Source of the DNA: Sphingobacterium paludis
GTDB taxonomy: Bacteria; Bacteroidota; Bacteroidia; Sphingobacteriales; Sphingobacteriaceae
DNA length: 64,000 nt
Assembly (NCBI RefSeq): GCF_004364125.1
Contig: NZ_SNZV01000004.1
Coordinates: 1-64,000, forward strand
Reading direction: 5' to 3'
A model generated the notes under the pieces. The model was not told where the DNA came from. It ran no database searches and saw nothing but the letters and a program-made list of their open reading frames with translations. The translations under genes were made by a program, and so were the position numbers. This document shows, piece by piece, positions 37,259 to 44,514 of this stretch (position 1 is its first letter; every line of letters begins with the position of its first letter).

Positions 37259-38062
37259 ATGGGTATTTTTACAAAACTATTTGGGACATCCAAAAGAGAT
37301 GTTAACATAAAAGTATTTAGCAAGCTGGCTTTTCTCGAGGTTGATATGCATAACCATTTGTTGCCAGCTATTGACGATGGCAGTCAATCGGTGGAGCAAT
37401 CTTTAAAACTTATTCGTGGTCTACATGACCTAGGTTTCAAAAAGTTTATAAGTACGCCCCATATTATGGAAGGTGTGCATCCCAATAGCCGAGAGACGAT
37501 TGCGCATGCCCATCAAGAACTGCGTTTAGGCTTGGATCAGAGTGATCTCTCTGTAGAAACGGTTGCCGCTGCTGAACATATGATTGATGAAGGGTTGGCC
37601 AAAATGATCGCCCACGATCGTCTTTGCGTTATGCCCGGCGGCTATGTTTTAATTGAAATGTCCTATTTAGCAGAATCTAACGCATTATTTAAGACAATAT
37701 ACGATATACAGATGCTGGGCTACAAGCCTATTCTCGCTCATCCAGAGCGCTACAATTATTATCACCATAACTTCGATATGTATAAGAAGATTAAAGATGC
37801 GGGCTGTCTTCTTCAGCTAAATTTGCTTTCTATAAGTCGGTATTATGGCACAGAGGTGAAAGTCGCAGCACTCACCATGATTAAATCGGGGATGTATGAT
37901 TTCGTTGGAACGGACTTACACCATGGCAAACATTTAGCTGCTTTGGAAGAGGTTGTTGCGAAATATCCGGTTCGTGAACTGTTGGACACCTGTCCTATAC
38001 GCAATGCATCCCTAGTGGATGAAATCGATAATGGTCGCTCTCATTACAATGCGATTGGCTAG
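37259..38062 (+). CDS. PHP-family tyrosine-protein phosphatase (YwqE/CpsB-like), copy 2
   Basis: A 267-aa intact PHP phosphatase: VDMHNH (Asp29, His31, His33), IDDGSQS, STPH, AAEHMIDE, LIEMSY, LAHPERYNYYHHN and GTDLHHGKH. It is very similar to the copy at 9442, so the two probably arose by duplication and bracket locus 1. It follows Wzc by 225 bp behind a terminator, so it should have its own promoter; none with a good match was found. Expected role: dephosphorylating the Gly-Tyr tail of Wzc. Confidence 0.9.
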   Translation: MGIFTKLFGTSKRDVNIKVFSKLAFLEVDMHNHLLPAIDDGSQSVEQSLKLIRGLHDLGFKKFISTPHIMEGVHPNSRETIAHAHQELRLGLDQSDLSVETVAAAEHMIDEGLAKMIAHDRLCVMPGGYVLIEMSYLAESNALFKTIYDIQMLGYKPILAHPERYNYYHHNFDMYKKIKDAGCLLQLNLLSISRYYGTEVKVAALTMIKSGMYDFVGTDLHHGKHLAALEEVVAKYPVRELLDTCPIRNASLVDEIDNGRSHYNAIG

Positions 38063-38256
38063 TGTCTCATAAATCGCAATACCAAGTTGATAACAATATC
38101 CTACGCTTGCTGCTAACCAAGCTCCCCGTTTAACGTAGTAGGTTTAGACGTTTTCTACTCATTAAAACGCTTTCCGTATGCTAGGGCTATGGCATCAGTT
38201 TTGCTTATAGAGAGCAATCAACTTAATTCAAAAATATAGTAAAGAATTCCCATAGA

Positions 38257-39222
38257 ATGAACAACGCACATCATAGTCCTATATTAGTTATCCTAGCCGC
38301 AGGTATGGCTAGTCGCTACGGTTCAGCAAAACAAGTCGATGGTTTCGGTCCAAATGAAGAAACAATAATTGATTATTCTATCCACGATGCTATCCGCGCG
38401 GGATTTGGCAAAGTGGTTTTTGTGATCCGCGAAGAGTTTTTGCCGGTGATGAAGAAAAGCTTTGATCGCAAGCTTCGCGGCAAAATCGATGTGGCCTATG
38501 CTTTTCAAGATTTCGATTTAAAGAAATTTGGAATCGATACGGTGGTGGAGCGTGAAAAGCCTTGGGGCACGGCGCACGCCGTGATGAGTGCGGAAAAAGA
38601 AATTGATCGACCGTTTTGTGTTATCAATGCCGATGACTTTTACGGCTATGATGCTTTCAAAAAAATGTATGATTTTTTAACTACGCAAGCCAATGACGAA
38701 GAAATGGCATTGGTCGGTTTTGAGATCGGCAATACGCTTTCTGAGCATGGCTACGTATCGCGCGGCGTTTGTGCAATGAATGATGCAGGATACATGGAGG
38801 GCGTTACCGAAAGAACAAATATTTACCGAGGTGCTGATGCCGATAGCGAAGCAATAGTTTATAAAGAAAACGAGCGGGAATATACTATTCCTGAACATAC
38901 ATTGGTTTCTATGAATTTTTGGGGTTTTACGCCAAAGATCATCGATGTCGCCCGTTCGCTGTTCCCAGATTTTGTCCAAAACAATAAGCACAATCCCAAA
39001 GCAGAGTTCTTCATTCCGTCGATTCCTGATTATATGGCAAAAATGGGATTAGCAAAGTTTAAAGTATTGCCTACTTCGTCGCAATGGTTTGGTGTTACGT
39101 ATAAGGAAGATAAGGAGGAGGTGCGCCAAAGCATCCGTAATCTTGTGTCAATAGGTGTCTACCCGTCGGTTTTATATCCAGCTGCACCTGTAGTAAATGC
39201 AGCACTTTATTTAGAGCAGTAA
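38257..39222 (+). CDS. Sugar-1-phosphate nucleotidyltransferase
   Basis: A 321-aa GT-A-fold nucleotidyltransferase with ILAAGMASRYGSAKQVDGFGP at residues 11-31 (a pyrophosphorylase signature variant), INADDFYG for the metal-binding Asp pair, and GVTYKEDKEEV near the end. Close homologues in Bacteroidota are annotated as NTP transferase or UTP-glucose-1-phosphate uridylyltransferase-like and are often near polysaccharide genes. The substrate is not evident. It has 194 bp upstream and 203 bp downstream without genes, so it may be a single transcription unit. Confidence 0.8.
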   Translation: MNNAHHSPILVILAAGMASRYGSAKQVDGFGPNEETIIDYSIHDAIRAGFGKVVFVIREEFLPVMKKSFDRKLRGKIDVAYAFQDFDLKKFGIDTVVEREKPWGTAHAVMSAEKEIDRPFCVINADDFYGYDAFKKMYDFLTTQANDEEMALVGFEIGNTLSEHGYVSRGVCAMNDAGYMEGVTERTNIYRGADADSEAIVYKENEREYTIPEHTLVSMNFWGFTPKIIDVARSLFPDFVQNNKHNPKAEFFIPSIPDYMAKMGLAKFKVLPTSSQWFGVTYKEDKEEVRQSIRNLVSIGVYPSVLYPAAPVVNAALYLEQ

Positions 39223-39356
39223 GCCATCTGGTCAGTGCTTAAAGCGTTTATTCTCAGCGTGATGTTCGCTTAAATTCTTCAAGTTAAGGTTCTCTTTTTT
39301 CGATAGGAGCCGATTAGCAGCAGGCGACTACATGAGCATAGCAACTTTATTTTAAA

Positions 39357-39376
39357 TCCCACCCTTTTGGGTGGGA
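39357..39376. promoter_or_regulatory. Perfect inverted repeat over the -33 region, possible operator
   Basis: TCCCACCC, a four-base TTTT loop and GGGTGGGA. It lies 20 bases upstream of the TAATTTTG box at 39397, where RNA polymerase would contact -33, and no T-tract follows it on the plus strand. Hence an operator or attenuator is likelier than a terminator. Confidence 0.45.
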
Positions 39377-39396
39377 AAACTTCCGTTATGGTGAGC

Positions 39397-39404
39397 TAAT
39401 TTTG
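39397..39404 (+). promoter_or_regulatory. -7 promoter box (TAATTTTG) before the LuxR-type regulator
   Basis: Exact TAnnTTTG match 21 bases before the ATG at 39426. No well-spaced TTG is seen; the inverted repeat occupies that place. Confidence 0.5.
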
Positions 39405-39425
39405 ACGATCACCTACTGAAGAACA

Positions 39426-40079
39426 ATGATTAATCTAACTACGAGCAGCATGGCTCTGATCGATAGTCGACCTATGTATCGGCAACGACTATCCGATTAT
39501 TTCAAAAAGTCAGCCAAATTCGATCCCATTACTTCAGCTAGCAGTGTAAGCGATTTTTACAATATCCTGGGGAGGAATGAGTACGATGTCGTACTGTGTG
39601 GCTTAACACCGGCTCAAGAAGCTGTGCAAACGTTGCTCAATGAACTGAAGAGCCGGTCTATAGCTACCAAAATCGTATTGCTCGCCCCACTAGAGCAGAA
39701 GAACACTATCTTTCAGGGGCTATGTCATGGTGCAACGGCCTTTATGCCTGAGCATTTACCTTTGCCTATTATGGAGCAGCGGCTTTCTTCCCATATGCAG
39801 GATAATTACTGGCTTAATCCAGAACTCGCCCGTCTTTTGTTACGCTATTTTGGTCGACGATATACGCAGGCCCGAAAAGACGCTCCTACATTGTCCGATA
39901 CGGAACGAGATCTATTAGAAATGGTTAGTGAAGGAGCTTGCCAGCGGCGTATCGCCGAAGAACAGAAAGCCGAAAAGAAGCATATCAGAGCCTTAGTTGG
40001 CGGTATATTAACTAAGTTACATAGCGTCCACCGCACAGAACAGAAATCAACTACGCCTCCTACCCTTCAACATATGTAG
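39426..40079 (+). CDS. LuxR/NarL-like regulator with a degenerate receiver domain
   Basis: A 217-aa two-domain regulator. Residues 8-125 have the receiver pattern (ALIDSRPMYRQRL, YDVVLCGLTP, KIVLLAPLEQK, HGATAFM), but only one Asp of the acidic pair is present (Asp13), the phosphoacceptor position is Gly59, and the conserved Thr and Lys are also replaced. Residues about 152-205 match a LuxR HTH (LSDTERDLLEMVSEG, ILTKLHSVHRTE). It therefore probably works without phosphorylation, through protein contact or a ligand. It stands 44 bp before a phosphatase-like gene that has also lost catalytic residues. The targets are unknown; the polysaccharide loci on either side are natural candidates. Confidence 0.72.
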   Translation: MINLTTSSMALIDSRPMYRQRLSDYFKKSAKFDPITSASSVSDFYNILGRNEYDVVLCGLTPAQEAVQTLLNELKSRSIATKIVLLAPLEQKNTIFQGLCHGATAFMPEHLPLPIMEQRLSSHMQDNYWLNPELARLLLRYFGRRYTQARKDAPTLSDTERDLLEMVSEGACQRRIAEEQKAEKKHIRALVGGILTKLHSVHRTEQKSTTPPTLQHM

Positions 40080-40123
40080 ACCCGATATTAGCCATTCATC
40101 CTAAAACCTAAACCCCAAACCCC

Positions 40124-40879
40124 ATGTTTTCTATCTTTAACCGCAAACCCCACTATCATGATCTTAGCTGGATGTCCGTCGACATGCATAGTCACCTTCT
40201 TCCAGGCCTCGACGATGGAAGCAGGTCTATCGATGAAAGTATCGTCATGATATCGCGCCTGCACAAACAGGGAATCAATCAGTTTTACTGCACGCCCCAT
40301 GTGCAGCAAGAGATCTATCCAAATAGTAACATGCAAATCCTTTCGGCTTACCAGGCATTGCAGCACGCAGCGCAGCTCCAACATGTACAGCTGGATTATG
40401 CGGCGCAATATGCCGTTGACAAAGCACTCCTGCAACAAGTCTTGACCCAAACGAATTCGCTGTTGCCGCTGCATGAAAACTATGTCCTTATTGGGATGGC
40501 GTACTTCAGCGAAAGTGTATTCATTAAACAGGTCATCAATGCATTAGTGATAAAAGGGTTTGTGCCGATACTAGCTAATGTTGAGCGCTACGTATATTAT
40601 CATTACGATAGCAGTCCGTTGAAAGCGTTTAAAGATCTAGGTTGTTTATTGCAGGTAGGATTGTTGTCCTGCTACGGCTACTACGGCTCCAAAGAAAAGC
40701 AGGTGGTTAAACACTTGTTAGATGCGGGTATGGTCGATTTTTTAGGAACTGACGTTCACTACGAACGGCATGTGAAAGCTATTGAACATTTTGTTGGAAA
40801 GCAAGACCTGTCACCGTACTTCGCCAATAAGATTAAAAATAAAACCCTTGTCACCGCTCGTCAGCGTGTAGACGCTTAA
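40124..40879 (+). CDS. Degenerate PHP phosphatase paralogue (probable pseudoenzyme)
   Basis: A 251-aa protein clearly homologous to the three YwqE/CpsB copies in this window and closest to that at 46393 (shared MF-IFNR start, GYYGS-EK, ERH end). The first metal motif DMHSH (Asp20, His22, His24), LDDG and CTPH59 are intact. Three ligand positions are changed: Glu to Gln95 (YAAQYAVD), Glu to Gly124 (LIGMAYF) and His to Asn152 (LANVERY). The reading frame is full length, so it is retained as a protein, probably a regulatory pseudophosphatase binding Wzc tails without hydrolysis. It could alternatively keep weak activity with fewer metals. Confidence 0.83.
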   Translation: MFSIFNRKPHYHDLSWMSVDMHSHLLPGLDDGSRSIDESIVMISRLHKQGINQFYCTPHVQQEIYPNSNMQILSAYQALQHAAQLQHVQLDYAAQYAVDKALLQQVLTQTNSLLPLHENYVLIGMAYFSESVFIKQVINALVIKGFVPILANVERYVYYHYDSSPLKAFKDLGCLLQVGLLSCYGYYGSKEKQVVKHLLDAGMVDFLGTDVHYERHVKAIEHFVGKQDLSPYFANKIKNKTLVTARQRVDA

Positions 40880-40923
40880 CGCGCATTATTTGCATCTTCA
40901 GGACAAACCAATCCTAATATATA

Positions 40924-41039
40924 GGCAGCTTCCTAGGGGGCTTGGTGTCTGTGGTGGGAGACTGTCCCCATTTATCAGAGCTGTCTTTCCTTTAGCACAT
41001 GGTCCTTCTGTTCCTAGAAAAGGAGGCCTGTGCTTTTTT
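40924..41039 (+). ncRNA. Putative structured RNA ending in an intrinsic terminator
   Basis: Nested pairing: GGCAGCT (40924-40930) with AGCTGTC (40979-40985), inside it GGGG (40936-40940) with CCCC (40966-40969), and inside that GTCT (40947-40950) with AGAC (40959-40962). Eight bases later comes a bulged hairpin (AGCACA at 40994-40999 with TGTGCT at 41029-41034, plus inner GG/CC and TCCTT/AAGGA pairs) followed by a T-tract to 41039. It may be a small RNA, a 3' element of the pseudophosphatase message or an attenuator. It matches none of the common RNA families recognisable by eye. Confidence 0.45.
40994..41039 (+). terminator. Intrinsic terminator
   Basis: Bulged 13-bp stem with outer arms AGCACA/TGTGCT and six consecutive T from 41034. 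It lies 115 bp downstream of the degenerate PHP gene. Confidence 0.7.
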
Positions 41040-41241
41040 ATTTCACTTTCCGCCATAATTCTCAGCTTCACTATGACAGCTGCTCGTCTAGCGTAGGTCT
41101 TTTAATGCGGCTTTCAGCGCCGATAGTGGGGTTCTTGCTACGCAACTTATTGGAGGCCATCTGTATGAGGTTGCAATTTACGTCTGGTGTATCTGTAAAT
41201 GTAATATTAAAGAAGGAAGAGCTAGAGAATTTTACCATATA

Positions 41242-41265
41242 AAAGGGCCGTTTTCACGACCCTTT
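41242..41265. terminator. Terminator-like hairpin
   Basis: AAAGGG-c-CG (41242-41250) pairs with CG-a-CCCTTT (41257-41265) around TTTTCA. It is roughly symmetrical and A/T-flanked, so it could act on either strand; no long T-tract. Confidence 0.5.
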
Positions 41266-41617
41266 CACTGCTTATGAAAATTATGTTTCCCGGGGAGAGA
41301 AACGATGCTTCAAATTTAGCAATTATTATTGACTAAAAGGTGATCTTTGTTATAATATGTTGTAACGTTTGTATTGTGTCCTAATGTATTATGTTCAATT
41401 AAGCCAAATCTAACTCAAGTGGATCAATCGCTTTATGAAACGGTATCTAATGAAGTAATACACCCTATACTTTAGTCTAGTTTTGTGTATGACATTCATC
41501 TTTAGCTTGTTAATTTGAAGAGCCCCATCTTGCCTTAGATGCCCGCCAATGAAGCCCTTCAGGGATTATGAGCGGATTACGTATCAGTATCAGTGGAAAG
41601 TTTTTTGAATTTTGTTG

Positions 41618-41647
41618 TTGAAGAGTCTCTGAAAAATTCTATTTTTG
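41618..41647 (+). promoter_or_regulatory. Promoter (TTG-N19-TATTTTTG) far upstream of the WcaJ-type gene
   Basis: TTG at 41618-41620, a 19-base spacer and TATTTTTG at 41640-41647, a full consensus match. The next real gene starts at 42296, which implies a leader of about 640 nt. Confidence 0.6.
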
Positions 41648-41694
41648 TGGCCATAATGCTACAAGCTTCTTATGAGTAGTCAAGGAGCGCCAAA

Positions 41695-41718
41695 ATGAAA
41701 AACAAGAATACCTGCTGA
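41695..41718 (+). other. Seven-codon open frame with a Shine-Dalgarno sequence (possible leader peptide)
   Basis: AAGGAG at 41682-41687 precedes an ATG by seven bases; the frame encodes MKNKNTC and stops. It lies about 45 nt after the predicted start of the 41618-41647 promoter. Good Shine-Dalgarno sequences are rare in this phylum. It may be chance. Confidence 0.25.
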
Positions 41719-42295
41719 GAAACGACTGTAACATAGACTTCAACGCCGAATGTTACAATATAACGAATCAAAAAAATATTTTTTATACCGTTTTTTATAT
41801 TAGAAATGCGGTTTTTGCACAGATAATATAGATTTAATATAAAATTAGTGATTATATAGCATAATGTTTACAAAATATAGCTATATTTGGGTCTACAATT
41901 TAAAGATTAACACCGAGTGGATTGAATTCCATGGGTAGTGTACGGCGAAAAACATCGATCTAAGCTATAATTATTGTGAATAGCTGTACTTATGAAAATT
42001 TGAAAAGAAATTAGTGTTTACTAAACTGAAAAACAAAAAAAACAGAGAATAATCATTTCGAAGGCATTCTTTTCGGGAAGAATCAAAAAGTGATATGTAA
42101 CGTGTTAAATTCGTGTTAACTATACATATGCGTTTTTGATTTGTTGATTTAGGCATTGTAAAAAAATGTCTGCGTGTCACCGTTTTGCCTGTATGTTAAC
42201 CTTTACGATTCTTGGTTTATTTATAGGACTTACTTTGTTTTTGTAGTTTTTTCATGTTCGTAAGCTGATGAAAAACATAATTAATCTTGTAGAAT

Positions 42296-43714
42296 ATGCA
42301 TAGATATGTCCAAAACCGCGTGTTAGCATTTTTAAAAATACTGCTCGTCATGACTGACGCCGTATGTTTAAACATTGCTTTTGTAGTTGCCTTTTCTTTG
42401 GTGACAGCCTATAGCCTGGTAGACGCAACAGAGGTAATGAGCAGTAACTACTTCTCCCTGTGGATGATGTTTAACCTTATTGCTGTGGTGTCGGCCATGT
42501 TTTTCAAGCTTTATGCAGATATCACGATCGAGCGGTTGGAAGGGGTTTTTAGGATGACTGTGCGCAGTGTCGTGACCTTGCTGATCATATTTACGGGATG
42601 TACGCTTATAGGGCATGCATTTTCCGGGGTTTACTATTTTCTAGGGGCAGTTTGGGCTAGCGTGTTTTTTTACGCTGCGCTTTCTCGATTCTTATTGACC
42701 TACGTTTATACAGTCCTTCCTCGACGACTTAAATGGAGTAAACGAGTCGCTTTGATTGGTCATAATACACATTTGGCGCCTTTTGCAGGTAACTTTTCAC
42801 AGAGTAATCCATTTTATAGTGTAGATACCATCCAATACCACGATGCATTGGAAACGGCTACTAAAGAGGAAAAGGTTGCCCAATTCAAACGCTATTTTGA
42901 AGAAGTATCAAAGCTGGGCATACATGATGTATTTCTTGTTAGCACACCAGATATGAGCAGTTTGAGTACCGAGTTAATAATGGCTGCAGACCATCAATGC
43001 TTGCAGTTAAACTTCGTTCCGGCCGTTACAGCCAGTATCAATTATGGTGCTGCCAACGCCGCGCCGGTCACTATGCAGCTTCCTGTATTGCGTTCCCATG
43101 ATGAATCTTTGTCCACTATGGAGAACAGGATAAAGAAACGTCTGGTTGATCTTTTTATCTCCAGTATGGTCATCATCTTTATTTTAAGTTGGTTAATTCC
43201 AATAATTGGCATCATTATCAAAATCCAAAGTCCGGGGCCGATTTTCTTTAAACAGCCACGTTCAGGGCGAAACAATAAGTCATTTGGCTGTTACAAGTTT
43301 CGCAGTATGGTGATCAATAAAGAGTCGGGAAACAAACAAGCGACCAAAGGCGATAAGCGCATTACACCAATTGGTGCTTTTTTACGAAAAACAAATTTGG
43401 ATGAGTTTCCGCAGTTTATCAATGTATTCTTGGGTCAAATGAGCGTTGTGGGGCCCCGTCCGCATATGTTGTCGCACACCGAGCACTACAGCCAACTTAT
43501 TCAACATTATATGGTGCGTCAGTTCGTGAAGCCGGGTATCACAGGATGGGCACAGGTTAACGGTTATCGGGGTGAAACTAAAGAGCCGGAGTTGATGGCG
43601 AAAAGAGTCGAGTTTGATATCGAATACATGAGCAACTGGTCAGCGATGCTCGATTTTAAAATTGTATGCATGACCGCAATCAATATGGTCAAAGGGGAAA
43701 AGAACGCATATTAA
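42296..43714 (+). CDS. WcaJ-type undecaprenyl-phosphate glucose/galactose phosphotransferase, locus 2
   Basis: A 472-aa polyisoprenyl-phosphate hexose-1-phosphate transferase starting the repeat unit of locus 2. Four N-terminal helices, a Rossmann-like middle (about 145-260), a membrane-dipping helix near 285-305 and the C-terminal catalytic domain are all visible: KRLVDLFISS, SPGPIFFKQPRSGRN, KFRSM, DEFPQFINVFLGQMSVVGPRPH, KPGITGWAQVNGYRGET. The order is that of WcaJ/EpsE proteins; the sugar is usually glucose or galactose. Confidence 0.93.
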   Translation: MHRYVQNRVLAFLKILLVMTDAVCLNIAFVVAFSLVTAYSLVDATEVMSSNYFSLWMMFNLIAVVSAMFFKLYADITIERLEGVFRMTVRSVVTLLIIFTGCTLIGHAFSGVYYFLGAVWASVFFYAALSRFLLTYVYTVLPRRLKWSKRVALIGHNTHLAPFAGNFSQSNPFYSVDTIQYHDALETATKEEKVAQFKRYFEEVSKLGIHDVFLVSTPDMSSLSTELIMAADHQCLQLNFVPAVTASINYGAANAAPVTMQLPVLRSHDESLSTMENRIKKRLVDLFISSMVIIFILSWLIPIIGIIIKIQSPGPIFFKQPRSGRNNKSFGCYKFRSMVINKESGNKQATKGDKRITPIGAFLRKTNLDEFPQFINVFLGQMSVVGPRPHMLSHTEHYSQLIQHYMVRQFVKPGITGWAQVNGYRGETKEPELMAKRVEFDIEYMSNWSAMLDFKIVCMTAINMVKGEKNAY

Positions 43715-43751
43715 AAAACCAGATACATTAAATACCTATTTAGAAATACCT

Positions 43752-44492
43752 ATGAAAAACAGATTTACTTATTTCGCTATGATGCTGATAAGCTTTCTGA
43801 CGTTCGCTGCTACCACCATGGCGGTCGCTTCGGAAGGAGAGCGGGACAGTATCCCGGAGTCGGCTTACGAGCATGGCTATCCGAATCCATTTGCACTGGG
43901 GGTGCACGTGGGAACCGCGGGCGTTGGGCTGCACATTTACCAGCCTTTAGGCAAACACTTTGGCCTTCGTTTAGGCGGCTCCATTATGCCTTTCAATACA
44001 CACATTACCGGCAACTACAGCAATCGTGATCTGCGATCTGACGTGTCTGCAAAAGCGAACAACGTATCCTTGATGGTAGGCTGGGCGCCATTTTCGCAGA
44101 ATCGTGGGTTCTTCCGCAGCTTTAATGTGCAAGTGGGTGGGGCATATTTCTTTGACCTAAATGGTAAATTGACAACACGCTTAGCAGAGCATTATACCTA
44201 CGGTGATATTCATGTAAACCCTGCCGTAGTTGGTGATATCACAACAAACATCAACTGGAAAGAAACCGTTAATCCCTATGCCGGCATTGGCTGGAGTAAC
44301 ATTGTCTTAGATAGCCGGTTTTCTGTGAGCATTGACTTGGGTGCTTACTACCTTTCAAAGCCAACGGTGACTATGGAGGCGACTGGCCTACTGGAAGAAA
44401 ACGTGAACAATGCGGCTACGATTCAAAACAATATTCAAAACTACCGCTATTTACCGCGTGTTGAGGTAGGTTTTAGCTACAGATTTTGGTAG
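43752..44492 (+). CDS. Outer-membrane beta-barrel protein of unknown function
   Basis: A 246-aa protein with a signal peptide (residues 1-27, ending near VASEG) and a body of alternating amphipathic strands rich in G/Y/N (LGVHVGTAGVGLHIYQPLG, FGLRLGGSIMPF, VSLMVGWAPF), ending in an aromatic residue (VGFSYRFW), the usual end of a BAM-assembled barrel. About eight strands could be fitted. It lies 37 bp after the WcaJ-type gene and 22 bp before a lipoprotein gene, so it is probably part of the surface apparatus of locus 2. No specific family is recognised beyond outer-membrane protein. Confidence 0.72.
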   Translation: MKNRFTYFAMMLISFLTFAATTMAVASEGERDSIPESAYEHGYPNPFALGVHVGTAGVGLHIYQPLGKHFGLRLGGSIMPFNTHITGNYSNRDLRSDVSAKANNVSLMVGWAPFSQNRGFFRSFNVQVGGAYFFDLNGKLTTRLAEHYTYGDIHVNPAVVGDITTNINWKETVNPYAGIGWSNIVLDSRFSVSIDLGAYYLSKPTVTMEATGLLEENVNNAATIQNNIQNYRYLPRVEVGFSYRFW

Positions 44493-44514
44493 GGGCATTT
44501 AAATTATCGTGATT

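Larger units (their letters stand above)
40880..42295. other. 1.4-kb gene-free junction between the two polysaccharide loci
   Basis: No convincing protein gene is present on either strand. The first 160 bp hold a nested hairpin and an intrinsic terminator (40924-41039), and a second terminator-like hairpin lies at 41242-41265. From about 41280 the sequence becomes strongly AT-rich and resembles an upstream regulatory or leader region, with a full promoter at 41618-41647 and further TAnnTTTG matches at 41478-41485 and 41882-41889. No transposase remnant or target-site duplication was recognised. Confidence 0.6.

Noticed and set aside
40890..41242. Open frames of about 70 codons covering the structured RNA and the following hairpin
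   Set aside because: They run through a strong terminator and nested stems and show no protein-like pattern.
41280..42290. Possible insertion sequence or genomic island boundary in the AT-rich gap
   Set aside because: No transposase or integrase fragments, terminal inverted repeats, target duplications or tRNA remnants were found.
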